Positions 6,862 through 13,580 of a DNA stretch of 14,660 nucleotides are shown here, piece by piece. The first letter of the stretch is position 1. The number at the start of each line of letters is the position of its first letter. The notes under the pieces are model-generated. The model searched no databases. It was not told the origin of the DNA and was given only the letters and a program-made list of their open reading frames with translations. Source of the DNA: JBGTBQ01 sp041749275 (GTDB lineage: Bacteria; Acidobacteriota; Blastocatellia; Pyrinomonadales; Pyrinomonadaceae); contig JBGTBQ010000227.1 in assembly GCA_041749275.1 (NCBI GenBank), positions 1-14,660 of the forward strand. Direction: 5' to 3'. Position numbers and translations under genes: made by a program.

Positions 6862-7836
6862 GGGCTTTCCCAGAAAGTCCCCGTACCATTCAATCGTCCG
6901 CCGCAACCCTTCATCGAGCGTGAAGAGCGGTTGCCAGTCGAGCATCCGGCGCGCCTTCTCCGCGCTCAGGTATTGATGCCGTATCTCGTTCGTCGCCTCG
7001 TTACGCACGTCCGGCTCAAGCTCGGAGTTCATCAGCTTCAGGATTTTCTCGGCCAGTTCCAGCACCGTCACCTGAATCTCGTTCGAGAAGTTGAACGCCT
7101 CGCCGCGCAGGGCCGGATTTTCGGCCAGCTTTTCGGCGAGCGTCATGTTGGCCGCCGCGCCGTCCTCGGCGTAGAAGTAGTCGCGTATGAATTGCCCGTC
7201 GGAGCGGATGACGGGGCGCTGGCCGCGGAGGATGGAGCGGATCGTGCCCGGCACGATGCGGTTCCAGTTGAGGTCGCCGCCGCCGTAGAAGTTGCCGCAG
7301 CGCGTGACGACGACCGGCAGCCCGTAGGTGTGGCCGTAAGTCTGCGCGATCAGATCGGCGCACGACTTGCTCACGTCGTAAGGGTGGCGGCCTTGCAGCG
7401 GCGCGTCTTCGCTGTAAGGCAACGTCTCATGCTCGCCGTAAGCCTTGTCCGAAGAGGCGACGACGATCTGTTTGACGGCGGGACTGCGGCGGCTCGCTTC
7501 GAGAAGCGCCCACGTGCCGCGCACGTTCGCCTCGAAGGTCGAGACGGGGTTGCGGTTGGCGATGCCGACGATGGTCTGCGCCGCGAGGTGAATCACCGTA
7601 TCCACCTCGTACTCGCCGAGCGTGCGCTCCATCAAGCTCTGATCCTGCACATCGCCGCGCACGACCTTGACCCGATTCATCAGTCCATCATTCACGAAGA
7701 CGGACTGCGGCGCCCAGTCGCGCACGAGACACACGACATCCGCGCCCGCTTCGAGCAGGCGTTTGACGAGCCAGCCACCGATGAGACCGGTCGCGCCGGT
7801 GACGAGCGTCGGACGATCAAGCCAGAAGCTACTCAT
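6811..7836 (-). CDS. rfbG: CDP-glucose 4,6-dehydratase, 341 aa
   Basis: Converts CDP-D-glucose to CDP-4-keto-6-deoxy-D-glucose with bound NAD, the branch point for CDP-deoxysugars. It is an extended SDR with LVTGATGLIGG at residues 11-21, HLAAQTIVG near 83-91, SSDKAYG at 128-134 and YDVSK at 153-157. The Ser-Asp-Lys triad (Asp-Lys instead of the Asp-Glu of dTDP-glucose dehydratases) is the mark of the CDP enzyme. ATG 7836 is chosen because it forms an ATGA overlap with rfbF, has GGAAGG 7 nt upstream (7849-7844), and immediately precedes the cofactor-binding strand. The frame extends to 7914, but the added 26 residues overlap rfbF and look spurious. Being next to rfbF supports CDP specificity. 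The C-terminal codons contain part of a heptanucleotide repeat. Confidence 0.94.
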   Translation of the reverse strand: MSSFWLDRPTLVTGATGLIGGWLVKRLLEAGADVVCLVRDWAPQSVFVNDGLMNRVKVVRGDVQDQSLMERTLGEYEVDTVIHLAAQTIVGIANRNPVSTFEANVRGTWALLEASRRSPAVKQIVVASSDKAYGEHETLPYSEDAPLQGRHPYDVSKSCADLIAQTYGHTYGLPVVVTRCGNFYGGGDLNWNRIVPGTIRSILRGQRPVIRSDGQFIRDYFYAEDGAAANMTLAEKLAENPALRGEAFNFSNEIQVTVLELAEKILKLMNSELEPDVRNEATNEIRHQYLSAEKARRMLDWQPLFTLDEGLRRTIEWYGDFLGKPDDGRVKDRSLKIHHEG

Positions 7837-8603
7837 TCCCAAACCTTCCAAGGGGCCTTCCCTTCCTGCCATAAAGTTTCCAGCAACCGCTTGTCGCGTA
7901 GCGTGTCCATGCATTGCCAGAAGTCGTCGTGACGATAAGCGGCGAGCTGGCGGTCGGCGGCGAGCCTTTCAAGGGCGTCTGCTTCGAGACTGCTGTGGTC
8001 GTCTTCGAGATAGTCGAACAGCCCCGGCTCGAAGACCAGAAAGCCGCCGTTGATCCAGCCCTCGCCGATCTGCGGCTTCTCGGTAAAGTCGGTGACGATG
8101 TCGCCGTCGAAGACGAGGCCGCCGAAGCGCGCCGGGGGTCTGACGGCGGTGACGGTGGCGAGGCGCCCATGCGCGCGGTGAAAGGCGAGCAGCTTTTGCA
8201 AGTCCACGTTGCACACGCCGTCGCCGTAAGTGACCATGAAGGTGCCATCGCCGAGGTGCGGCGCAAGGCGCTTGACGCGCCCGCCGGTCTGCGTCTCCGG
8301 CCCGGTGTCAATGAGGTTGACGATCCAGTTCTCGCACTCCTGATCGCGCGCCTCGACCTCGCCGCACGAGAGGTCAATTCGCATGTTGCCGCTCAAATTG
8401 AAGTAGTCGAGGAAGAAGCGCTTGATGGCCTCGCCGCGATAGCCGAGCGCGACGAAGAACTCGTTGAAGCCGTGATGGCCGTAGTGCTTCAGGATGTGCC
8501 AGAGGATGGGATGTCCGCCGATTTCAACCATCGGCTTCGGCTTGACGACCGTCTCCTCCGCGAGACGTGTGCCGAGTCCGCCCGCCAGAATTACAACCTT
8601 CAT
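7833..8603 (-). CDS. rfbF: Glucose-1-phosphate cytidylyltransferase, 256 aa
   Basis: Makes CDP-glucose from CTP and alpha-D-glucose 1-phosphate, the first committed step to CDP-deoxyhexoses. Length (256 aa) fits the Salmonella enzyme. Seen: the nucleotide loop LAGGLGTRL (6-14), KPKPM (21-25), the Mg-binding YGDGV (126-130), RFGG near 159, FTEKP near 173 and INGGF near 184. The C-terminus FWQCMDTLRDKRLLETLW followed by KAPWK is very close to known RfbF proteins. ATG 8603 overlaps the O-methyltransferase stop as ATGA, with GGAGG 10 nt upstream, and the stop overlaps rfbG in the same way. The tight coupling suggests equal production of the two CDP-sugar enzymes. Confidence 0.96.
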   Translation of the reverse strand: MKVVILAGGLGTRLAEETVVKPKPMVEIGGHPILWHILKHYGHHGFNEFFVALGYRGEAIKRFFLDYFNLSGNMRIDLSCGEVEARDQECENWIVNLIDTGPETQTGGRVKRLAPHLGDGTFMVTYGDGVCNVDLQKLLAFHRAHGRLATVTAVRPPARFGGLVFDGDIVTDFTEKPQIGEGWINGGFLVFEPGLFDYLEDDHSSLEADALERLAADRQLAAYRHDDFWQCMDTLRDKRLLETLWQEGKAPWKVWE

Positions 8604-9694
8604 GCGTCGCGCCCCTCCGCAAGAGACTTCGCCGCCGCCGATCCGTTTATTTCGTACAAAGCTTCAAAGAAGGAAGTCTGCACCTTCGCCGGGCGGAGGT
8701 ATCGTTGTCGCCAGTGGTCGGGAACCGGGTAGTCGTCGTGTCTGATACGTATCCGGTCGTGGTCGTTCTCACTGACGAACCATTGCTTGGAATAAAAGTA
8801 GCCATTGGTCAGACGGTCAACCAATCCGAAGTAGGCGCGAATCTGTTCCATCGTCATTTCGTGGAGCGACGAGATGTTGAGAAAGAGGTCGGCGCTCCCG
8901 GCTGGCAGCAGTTCCGCCTGATGCGGCAGCAGAAATGCGATATCCGAGGCCATGAGTTCGTCTTCGACCTCGGCGAACTCGTCGAAGCATCTGAACTGAA
9001 AAACCTTCCGATCCGGGAAGACGCTCTTCAGGTAATGCTGCGAGACGTAGAGCGCGGGCGGGATGTCAATGACGACGTATTTGCAGTTGGGGAAGGCGCG
9101 CAGGAAGACGTAAGCGTTTCGCCCGTAGCCAGCGCCCAACTCGCAAATCCGGACCGCCTCATTGAGAGGCGGGCGGAACTGTTCACGGATGGAGTAGAAC
9201 TCCAGAACGGAATTCGCCAAGTCCTGCGAGATCAGTTTCCCGCCGAGATGGATGCGGAACGGATTGCCCTCGAGCGGCTCCTCGATTGACTTGAGCAGCT
9301 TGAGTTCGTCCAACTGCGCGGCGAACTTCCACAACATCCGTGTGAAGAGCGTCATCTCGTATTGCTGGTTATGCGTCAGCCTTGAATCCTGGTCGAACTT
9401 CGCCGCGCCATTCTTGATAGAGAACCCGTCCCAAAACCTCGTGTGCTTTTTGAGATACTGAAATTGTTCGTTCTCGCTCCCGATGACCCAAGTGAAATAG
9501 TTCTGGGCGACGGTCTGTTTGATGTTTTCAATTCCTTCCGCCTCGATCTGCTTAAAGTTTTTTTGGTTATGCGCCTCCCAGAAGGCGGACGGGAGGTAGA
9601 TGGAGTTGCCCCGCGCGAGACAACTCACCATTGCGTCGAGAAGCAACTCGTCCTGTGAGGGCTGTGCCGCGCCGCGCGTTGCCGGGATCGTCAT
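8600..9694 (-). CDS. Putative sugar O-methyltransferase, NanM-like family, 364 aa
   Basis: SAM-dependent methyltransferase resembling the putative sugar O-methyltransferases named after NanM. Visible features are PSAFWE near residues 35-40, LISQDLANS (154-162), the SAM motif CELGAGYGRNA (184-194), VIDIPPALYVS (208-218) and LFLNISSLHEM further on. It would methylate a sugar hydroxyl; the sugar and position are unknown. Lying between the exporter ATPase and the CDP-sugar genes, it may modify the deoxysugar or cap the chain that Wzt recognises (inference). ATG 9694 is chosen because AAGGAGG lies 8 nt upstream. GTG 9715, also in frame, would overlap wzt by 20 nt. By eye the gene is less GC-rich than rfbF or rfbG. 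It shares ATGA with rfbF. Confidence 0.85.
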   Translation of the reverse strand: MTIPATRGAAQPSQDELLLDAMVSCLARGNSIYLPSAFWEAHNQKNFKQIEAEGIENIKQTVAQNYFTWVIGSENEQFQYLKKHTRFWDGFSIKNGAAKFDQDSRLTHNQQYEMTLFTRMLWKFAAQLDELKLLKSIEEPLEGNPFRIHLGGKLISQDLANSVLEFYSIREQFRPPLNEAVRICELGAGYGRNAYVFLRAFPNCKYVVIDIPPALYVSQHYLKSVFPDRKVFQFRCFDEFAEVEDELMASDIAFLLPHQAELLPAGSADLFLNISSLHEMTMEQIRAYFGLVDRLTNGYFYSKQWFVSENDHDRIRIRHDDYPVPDHWRQRYLRPAKVQTSFFEALYEINGSAAAKSLAEGRDA

Positions 9695-9695
9695 T

Positions 9696-11009
9696 TCACA
9701 TTCCTCCTTCCGCACTTAAGTCGTCGCCACCAAGTCCGGGGCTGAAGCTCGTCCTCCACGGCAGGAGCGGCCTGACGACCCCCGGCATGGGGCCGGCATA
9801 ACCGCCGCGCGCGGAGTCACCGTCGAGACTGTCAACCACATGAAAGGCGACGGCGTCCCGCTCGTAGAAGTGGACGACCACGGGTTCCATGGTGCTGATA
9901 GCCGCTCCCACGATCAGCGTCCCTTCCGAGAGGAGATTGCCGGGAATGTGCGTCGTGCTGATATATCTGCCGACCGGGCGCGGGCGGTTGCGCCACTGGA
10001 GGTCGGTGTCCAACAGCACGAAGGCATGGATGCCCTCCTCGTTGTAGAAATGGAAGTTGGGAACGAGGGTGGCTTCCGGTCGCAGCACCTCGTATTCCAT
10101 CTCGATCTCGACCGGCCTGCGGATATCCACCGCGTCGCTCACCGCGCCGTCGCCGTCGCGCACGCGGACGGCGCACAGCCGCACGACCTCGTCGCCGGGC
10201 GCCCTGCTCGCGTCCGGCCACTCGCGCGCCGCCGTGGTGTTCAGGCCGGAGTTCAGGTACGCGCTCACGACCTGATGCGCCGGCCCGTCGCTCAGGACTT
10301 TGCCTTCGTGTAACAGGATGGCCCGCCGGCAGAGGCGTGTCACCGCCGTCATGTCGTGCGAGACGAAGAGCACGGCCCGCCCCCGCGAACCCACTTCCTG
10401 CATTTTGTTGAGACACTTGCGCTGAAACCGGGCATCCCCCACAGCCAGCACTTCGTCAACGACGAGCACGTCCGGCTCCAGATGCGCGGCGACCGCGAAG
10501 GCAAGGCGCAGGTACATCCCGCTTGAGTAGTGCTTGACGGGTGTGTCGAGAAAATCTTCGACCTCGGAGAAGGCGACGATCTCGTCAAACTTGCGTTTGA
10601 TCTCGGTGCGGGCCATGCCCAGAATAGCGCCGTTCAGGTAGATATTCTCTCTGCCGCTCAGTTCGGGGTGGAATCCCGTCCCCACCTCAAGAAGACTCCC
10701 AACGCGCCCGTAGAGTTCGATCCGCCCTCTGGTCGGCTCCGTGATGCGCGACAGCATCTTGAGGAGCGTGGATTTGCCCGCGCCGTTTCTGCCGATGATC
10801 CCCACCGCGTCGCCCGGCTCGACCTCGAAGGAGACATCCTCGACGGCCCAGACATGGCGCGGCACCCTCCCACCCGCACCGCGCCGCAGCCGCCTGAACG
10901 GCGCGCGGGCCGCTTCAACAAACCGGTCGCGCAAGGTGGCATAAGCCTCCTGCCGCACGCCTATGTCGTACTGCTTACCCAGATTACTGACTCTGATGAC
11001 TGGTCGCAT
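9696..11009 (-). CDS. wzt: O-antigen/polysaccharide ABC exporter ATPase with C-terminal carbohydrate-binding domain, 437 aa
   Basis: ATPase subunit that energises export of undecaprenyl-linked glycan across the inner membrane together with Wzm. The nucleotide-binding domain (about 1-250) has Walker A GRNGAGKST (73-81), the family's GTGFHPELSGREN (110-122), signature YSSGM (161-165), Walker B VLVVDE (181-186) and the H-loop in FVSHD (215-219). After a linker, residues from about 270 to 405 match the Wzt C-terminal beta-sandwich. In E. coli O8/O9a-type systems this domain binds the modified non-reducing end of the finished chain, and its presence makes the protein much longer than short ATPases such as KpsT. 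A Gly/Pro-rich tail of about 30 residues follows. ATG 11009 lies 6 nt after the wzm stop with a weak AGGG site. Confidence 0.95.
   Translation of the reverse strand: MRPVIRVSNLGKQYDIGVRQEAYATLRDRFVEAARAPFRRLRRGAGGRVPRHVWAVEDVSFEVEPGDAVGIIGRNGAGKSTLLKMLSRITEPTRGRIELYGRVGSLLEVGTGFHPELSGRENIYLNGAILGMARTEIKRKFDEIVAFSEVEDFLDTPVKHYSSGMYLRLAFAVAAHLEPDVLVVDEVLAVGDARFQRKCLNKMQEVGSRGRAVLFVSHDMTAVTRLCRRAILLHEGKVLSDGPAHQVVSAYLNSGLNTTAAREWPDASRAPGDEVVRLCAVRVRDGDGAVSDAVDIRRPVEIEMEYEVLRPEATLVPNFHFYNEEGIHAFVLLDTDLQWRNRPRPVGRYISTTHIPGNLLSEGTLIVGAAISTMEPVVVHFYERDAVAFHVVDSLDGDSARGGYAGPMPGVVRPLLPWRTSFSPGLGGDDLSAEGGM
9703..9709 (-). promoter_or_regulatory. Shine-Dalgarno site for the O-methyltransferase
   Basis: AAGGAGG on the minus strand lies 8 nt before ATG 9694 and inside the last codons of wzt. 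It decides the ATG start over the upstream GTG at 9715. Confidence 0.75.
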
Positions 11010-11015
11010 TGGCCC

Positions 11016-11993
11016 TCAGATAATGTCCGCGAAACCCTTTTCCACTCGGCGGAAGAAATAAACGGAATAGACGAGCATCCCGCTGATGATGACGGCGGCG
11101 GCGGCCAGCGCCGGCCAGTCGAACGGCTGGCCGAACAGCGCGGAGCGGTAGCCCTCAACGATAGCCGACATGGGATTGAGGATCAGCACCCGGCGCCACG
11201 CGCCGGGCAGCGCGGACGAGGGGATGATGACCGAAGAGACGAAGAGGCCGAGTTGGATGATGAAGGGCAGCACGAAACGCACGTCGCGGTATTTGACATT
11301 CAGCGCCGAGAGCCACGTGCCGATACCGAGGGCGAAGAGAAAGGTCATAACGGCGAGAACAGGCAACATGGCCGCCGCCGCCGTGGGCATCACGCCGTAG
11401 TAAAAAACGAGGCCGATGAGAACGGCGAACGCGAGGCCGAAATCAACGCTGCCCGCCGCTACCGCCGCCGTCGGCACGATGATGCGCGGGAAGTAGACCT
11501 TCGTGATGAGGCTGGCGTTATTGACCACGCTGTTGCTGCTTGTGCTCACCACGTTGGCAAAGGAAGTCCACGGCACAAGCCCCGCAAGCGCGAACAGCGG
11601 ATAGGGAATATCGCTCCCCTTATTAAGGCCGGCGAGCCTCCCGAAAAGGAGCGTGAAGATCAGCGTCATGAACACCGGCTGCAAGACCGCCCAAGCGGCT
11701 CCCAGCGCCGTCTGCTTGTAGCGCACCTTGATGTCGCGCCACACCAGAAAGAAGAGTAGCTCGCGGTAGGCCCAGAGATCGGACCACTTGAGCGGGGCCC
11801 ACGTCCGGCTTGGTTCGATTACCGTCAGCGGCTCGTCTGGGAGAGATGAGAGGTTAGGCGGCGTTCCGTTCTCGTCGTTCGGAGCAACGCTCGTCGTCGG
11901 TTCGGCCTCGCTCGGAACGCTCGGTCTTTTGCTTGCGGGAATATCTATCACTCGCGGTAATCGGGCACTCGCCGCCGGCCTCCGTCCAGCCAT
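11016..11993 (-). CDS. wzm: O-antigen/polysaccharide ABC exporter permease (ABC-2 type), 325 aa
   Basis: Membrane subunit of the polysaccharide ABC exporter. The segment WAYRELLFFLVWRDIKVRYK followed by QTALGAAWAVLQP is the typical entry into the first membrane helix of Wzm proteins. About six hydrophobic segments follow, and the conserved YFPRI and LNPM lie in the expected places. The protein ends in FRRVEKGFADII, also typical. ATG 11993 is preferred over an in-frame start at 12113: the longer version would overlap the promoter at 12073-12044 and add residues unlike the family. Even so there is an unusually long N-terminal extension of about 65 residues rich in Pro, Ser, Glu and Arg before the conserved TVIEP. 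A GTG a little downstream (near 11950) is also possible. No clear ribosome site is seen at 11993. It is the first gene of the operon. Confidence 0.92.
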   Translation of the reverse strand: MAGRRPAASARLPRVIDIPASKRPSVPSEAEPTTSVAPNDENGTPPNLSSLPDEPLTVIEPSRTWAPLKWSDLWAYRELLFFLVWRDIKVRYKQTALGAAWAVLQPVFMTLIFTLLFGRLAGLNKGSDIPYPLFALAGLVPWTSFANVVSTSSNSVVNNASLITKVYFPRIIVPTAAVAAGSVDFGLAFAVLIGLVFYYGVMPTAAAAMLPVLAVMTFLFALGIGTWLSALNVKYRDVRFVLPFIIQLGLFVSSVIIPSSALPGAWRRVLILNPMSAIVEGYRSALFGQPFDWPALAAAAVIISGMLVYSVYFFRRVEKGFADII

Positions 11994-12043
11994 GCGCGTC
12001 GCTGTAATAAAGATTGATCTTCTGTGAGCGCGATTAAGGGAGG

Positions 12044-12073
12044 AGTCTAGACGCACGTCCGTGCGCTCGTCAA
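12044..12073 (-). promoter_or_regulatory. Sigma70-like promoter of the exporter/sugar operon
   Basis: TTGACG (minus strand, 12073-12068), an 18-nt spacer, then TAGACT (12049-12044). Transcription would start near 12037, giving a leader of about 44 nt to the wzm ATG at 11993. It is the only good promoter candidate I see for the whole minus-strand operon. Confidence 0.55.
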
Positions 12074-12123
12074 GTGAGGCGGCTTTTATGCATCGAGTCG
12101 GCGCGCGGCGCATGGGACGACTA

Positions 12124-12163
12124 CGCCCGGCGCGCGCGGCAGTGTGACCGCGCGCGCCGGGCG
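12124..12163 (-). terminator. GC-rich hairpin after the beta-helix gene
   Basis: A perfect 16-bp inverted repeat (12124-12139 with 12148-12163) with an 8-nt loop, made largely of CG steps. It begins 16 nt past the stop codon of the beta-helix gene and lies upstream of the operon promoter, the right place for a terminator that insulates the two units. No T-run follows on either strand, so termination by the hairpin alone or with Rho is inferred. Confidence 0.55.
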
Positions 12164-12179
12164 CAAACGTTCAAGGCTC

Positions 12180-13118
12180 TTAGAGTTGTGTCAGGTTCGG
12201 CGCCGTGGGCGCGCCGTCCGTGACGTTGCCGGCCACGCGGTTGTTTCCCCATGACTTAATCTGCCCCCCAGCGGGAGAGAGGCCCGTCGTGTTGCCCATC
12301 ACGTAGTTGTTGGAGATGCGGATCGTCCCGTTGCTTGCCTGAATGCCCGTCAGGTTGTAGTTGACCCCGCAACTTTCCATCTCGATCTGCACGTCGCCCG
12401 TCGCCGTCGAGGCGAGAACGCCGGTGGCGGTATTGAGCGTGATGTCGGTGTTGCGAATCGCCGCGCGGCTGCGGTCGGCACTGTTGAAGCCGTTACCGTT
12501 TCGATAGATGCGGCTGTTCTCCACCGTCGCGATGATGAAATTGCCGGCGCTTGACTGGGTGATCCTGATGCCGTTCCCGACGCAGTTTCTGATGCTCGTG
12601 TTGTTCACGTACAGCCGGCCCGTCGTGCCGTTCAGCGCGGCTTCAATGCCGTCGCTGGTGAAGCCGTCAATCGTACAGTTCTCGACGAACAGATTGAGAC
12701 CGGCGAGGAACCGGACGCCGTCGAGACCAGTGCTCGCCCCGTTGATGTTGAGCCAATCGAGGCGCACCGTCTTGCGGACATCCGCCGGGTCGGTGATGTT
12801 GACGATGACTCCGTTCGTGCCGGAGGCGAGGATCGAGCCATAGCCCGCGCCGCCGCCGCCGCCGTTGATGGTGATTGACTTGGTAATCGTCACGGCTCCA
12901 AACCCGCCGGGGTCGAGCGTGCTGATCTCGCCGTCTTTGGCCGTCTTCGAGATGGCGCCGGCGTAGGTCTTGCAGGGGGCGGTGCGGCTGCACGGGTTCA
13001 CATCGTCGCCGACGCCTGAGACCCACGTGCGTGTGGCCTGCGCCTGTGCAAGCGAAGTGAAGGCCAGCGAGAGAATCACTAAACCTAAAGCTTGAAGGGT
13101 GAAACGTACTTTGCTCAT
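12180..13118 (-). CDS. Secreted right-handed parallel beta-helix protein, 312 aa
   Basis: Exported protein with a clear Sec signal peptide: positive start MSKVR, a hydrophobic stretch at 8-24 and a likely cut after AQA at residue 26. The mature part opens with TRTWVSGVGDDVNPCSRTAP, an N-terminal motif shared by a family of small beta-helix proteins. It continues with repeated strands of about 20-25 residues (ITINGG, LDWLNINGA, LFVENCTIDGF, LYVNNTSIRNC, ATVENSRIYRN, AAIRNTDITLN, VQIEMESCGVN, IRISNNYVMGN), the periodic pattern of a parallel beta-helix as in pectate-lyase-like folds. No catalytic site is recognisable, so enzyme activity cannot be claimed; a structural or glycan-binding surface role is possible. 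ATG 13118 has AAGGAG 8 nt upstream (13132-13127). It is transcribed separately from the exporter operon. Confidence 0.85.
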   Translation of the reverse strand: MSKVRFTLQALGLVILSLAFTSLAQAQATRTWVSGVGDDVNPCSRTAPCKTYAGAISKTAKDGEISTLDPGGFGAVTITKSITINGGGGGAGYGSILASGTNGVIVNITDPADVRKTVRLDWLNINGASTGLDGVRFLAGLNLFVENCTIDGFTSDGIEAALNGTTGRLYVNNTSIRNCVGNGIRITQSSAGNFIIATVENSRIYRNGNGFNSADRSRAAIRNTDITLNTATGVLASTATGDVQIEMESCGVNYNLTGIQASNGTIRISNNYVMGNTTGLSPAGGQIKSWGNNRVAGNVTDGAPTAPNLTQL

Positions 13119-13216
13119 TGCGGAATCTCCTTAGTGTAGGTTCATGGGGTCGTCGGGATCGGTTGCTCGGCTCACGCGAGGTAGGGAGTTATGGGCGCCT
13201 TTCCCATTGCTATTTA

Positions 13217-13245
13217 AGAGCGGCACTTTTTACCACTTCCGCTCT
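13217..13245. promoter_or_regulatory. 7-bp inverted repeat upstream of the beta-helix gene
   Basis: AGAGCGG (13217-13223) and CCGCTCT (13239-13245) form a perfect inverted repeat with a 15-nt AT-richer centre, about 100-130 bp before the beta-helix start. It could be an operator or a leader hairpin. I found no convincing -35/-10 pair for the minus-strand gene. Confidence 0.35.
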
Positions 13246-13313
13246 GAAAAGTCTACTGTTTTGCGACTTCGAGGGAGACTGTACTCGCACCGGGCGTCAG
13301 ATGTCGTTAGAAC

Positions 13314-13357
13314 GTTCTGAGTTATTTCTGAAATTACTCTGAGAGCGCGCTCAGAAC
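13314..13357. promoter_or_regulatory. 11-bp phased direct repeats enclosed by an 8-bp inverted repeat
   Basis: TTCTGAG (13315-13321), TTCTGAA (13326-13332) and CTCTGAG (13337-13343) start exactly 11 bp apart, on one helix face. GTTCTGAG (13314-13321) is mirrored by CTCAGAAC (13350-13357). OmpR/PhoB-family regulators bind direct repeats with this spacing, so it is a candidate activator site in the divergent intergenic region. This reading is inference. Confidence 0.45.
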
Positions 13358-13379
13358 TCAAAGCCGGCCCTGCTCAAAA

Positions 13380-13402
13380 TTGATTTCGTATCTACGAATC
13401 AA
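13380..13402. promoter_or_regulatory. 23-bp near-palindrome upstream of the rfbB promoter
   Basis: TTGATTTCGTA (13380-13390) and TACGAATCAA (13393-13402) are inverted copies with one extra T in the left arm and a TC centre. It lies 33 bp upstream of the -35 box at 13436, a typical activator position; a dimeric regulator is inferred. Confidence 0.45.
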
Positions 13403-13435
13403 GGCGGACGCATGGCGCTTTGACTTTTACCTTTC

Positions 13436-13465
13436 TTGACACTCCGCAAGCCGCGTTTCTATACT
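13436..13465 (+). promoter_or_regulatory. Near-consensus sigma70 promoter for rfbB
   Basis: TTGACA at 13436-13441 (perfect -35), an 18-nt spacer, and TATACT at 13460-13465 (5 of 6 bases of TATAAT). Transcription would begin near 13472, leaving a leader of about 130 nt before the rfbB ATG. It is the strongest promoter-like sequence I saw in the window. Confidence 0.7.
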
Positions 13466-13545
13466 CCCGCACTTAATCCAATCGCGCGCATCGTCACATA
13501 TCCGACTGTCTCCGTCATGTCGGCTGAAGATACGCTTGGCGGTTT

Positions 13546-13580
13546 CCGGGCGGATGGCGCCCGGCCTTAAATTTTTATCG
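13546..13580 (+). terminator. Terminator-like hairpin in the rfbB leader (possible attenuator)
   Basis: CCGGGCG (13546-13552) and CGCCCGG (13558-13564) form a perfect 7-bp stem with a 5-nt loop, followed two bases later by a T-rich run (13567-13578). This is the shape of an intrinsic terminator, yet it lies between the promoter at 13436-13465 and the rfbB start. It could stop most transcripts as an attenuator or end a short RNA of about 105 nt. Confidence 0.5.

Noticed and set aside
6691..7932. 413-codon plus-strand open frame opposite rfbG
   Set aside because: It lies antisense to rfbG and the start of the C-methyltransferase, which have clear family motifs. High GC leaves the opposite frames open, and its translation has no recognisable domain.
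10530..11759. 409-codon plus-strand open frame opposite wzt and wzm
   Set aside because: Antisense to well-supported exporter genes. Its product is a low-complexity, Arg/Asp/Glu/His-rich string with no motif.
11994..12113. Longer start for wzm
   Set aside because: It would place the only good promoter inside the coding region and adds residues unlike Wzm proteins.
13118..13342. 74-codon plus-strand open frame in the intergenic region
   Set aside because: No ribosome site, no protein character, and it overlaps the leader of the beta-helix gene and the candidate operator sites.
13517..13570. 17-codon reading frame in the rfbB leader as a gene of its own
   Set aside because: No Shine-Dalgarno and no recognisable peptide. 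It is kept only as part of the attenuator idea, not as a coding feature.
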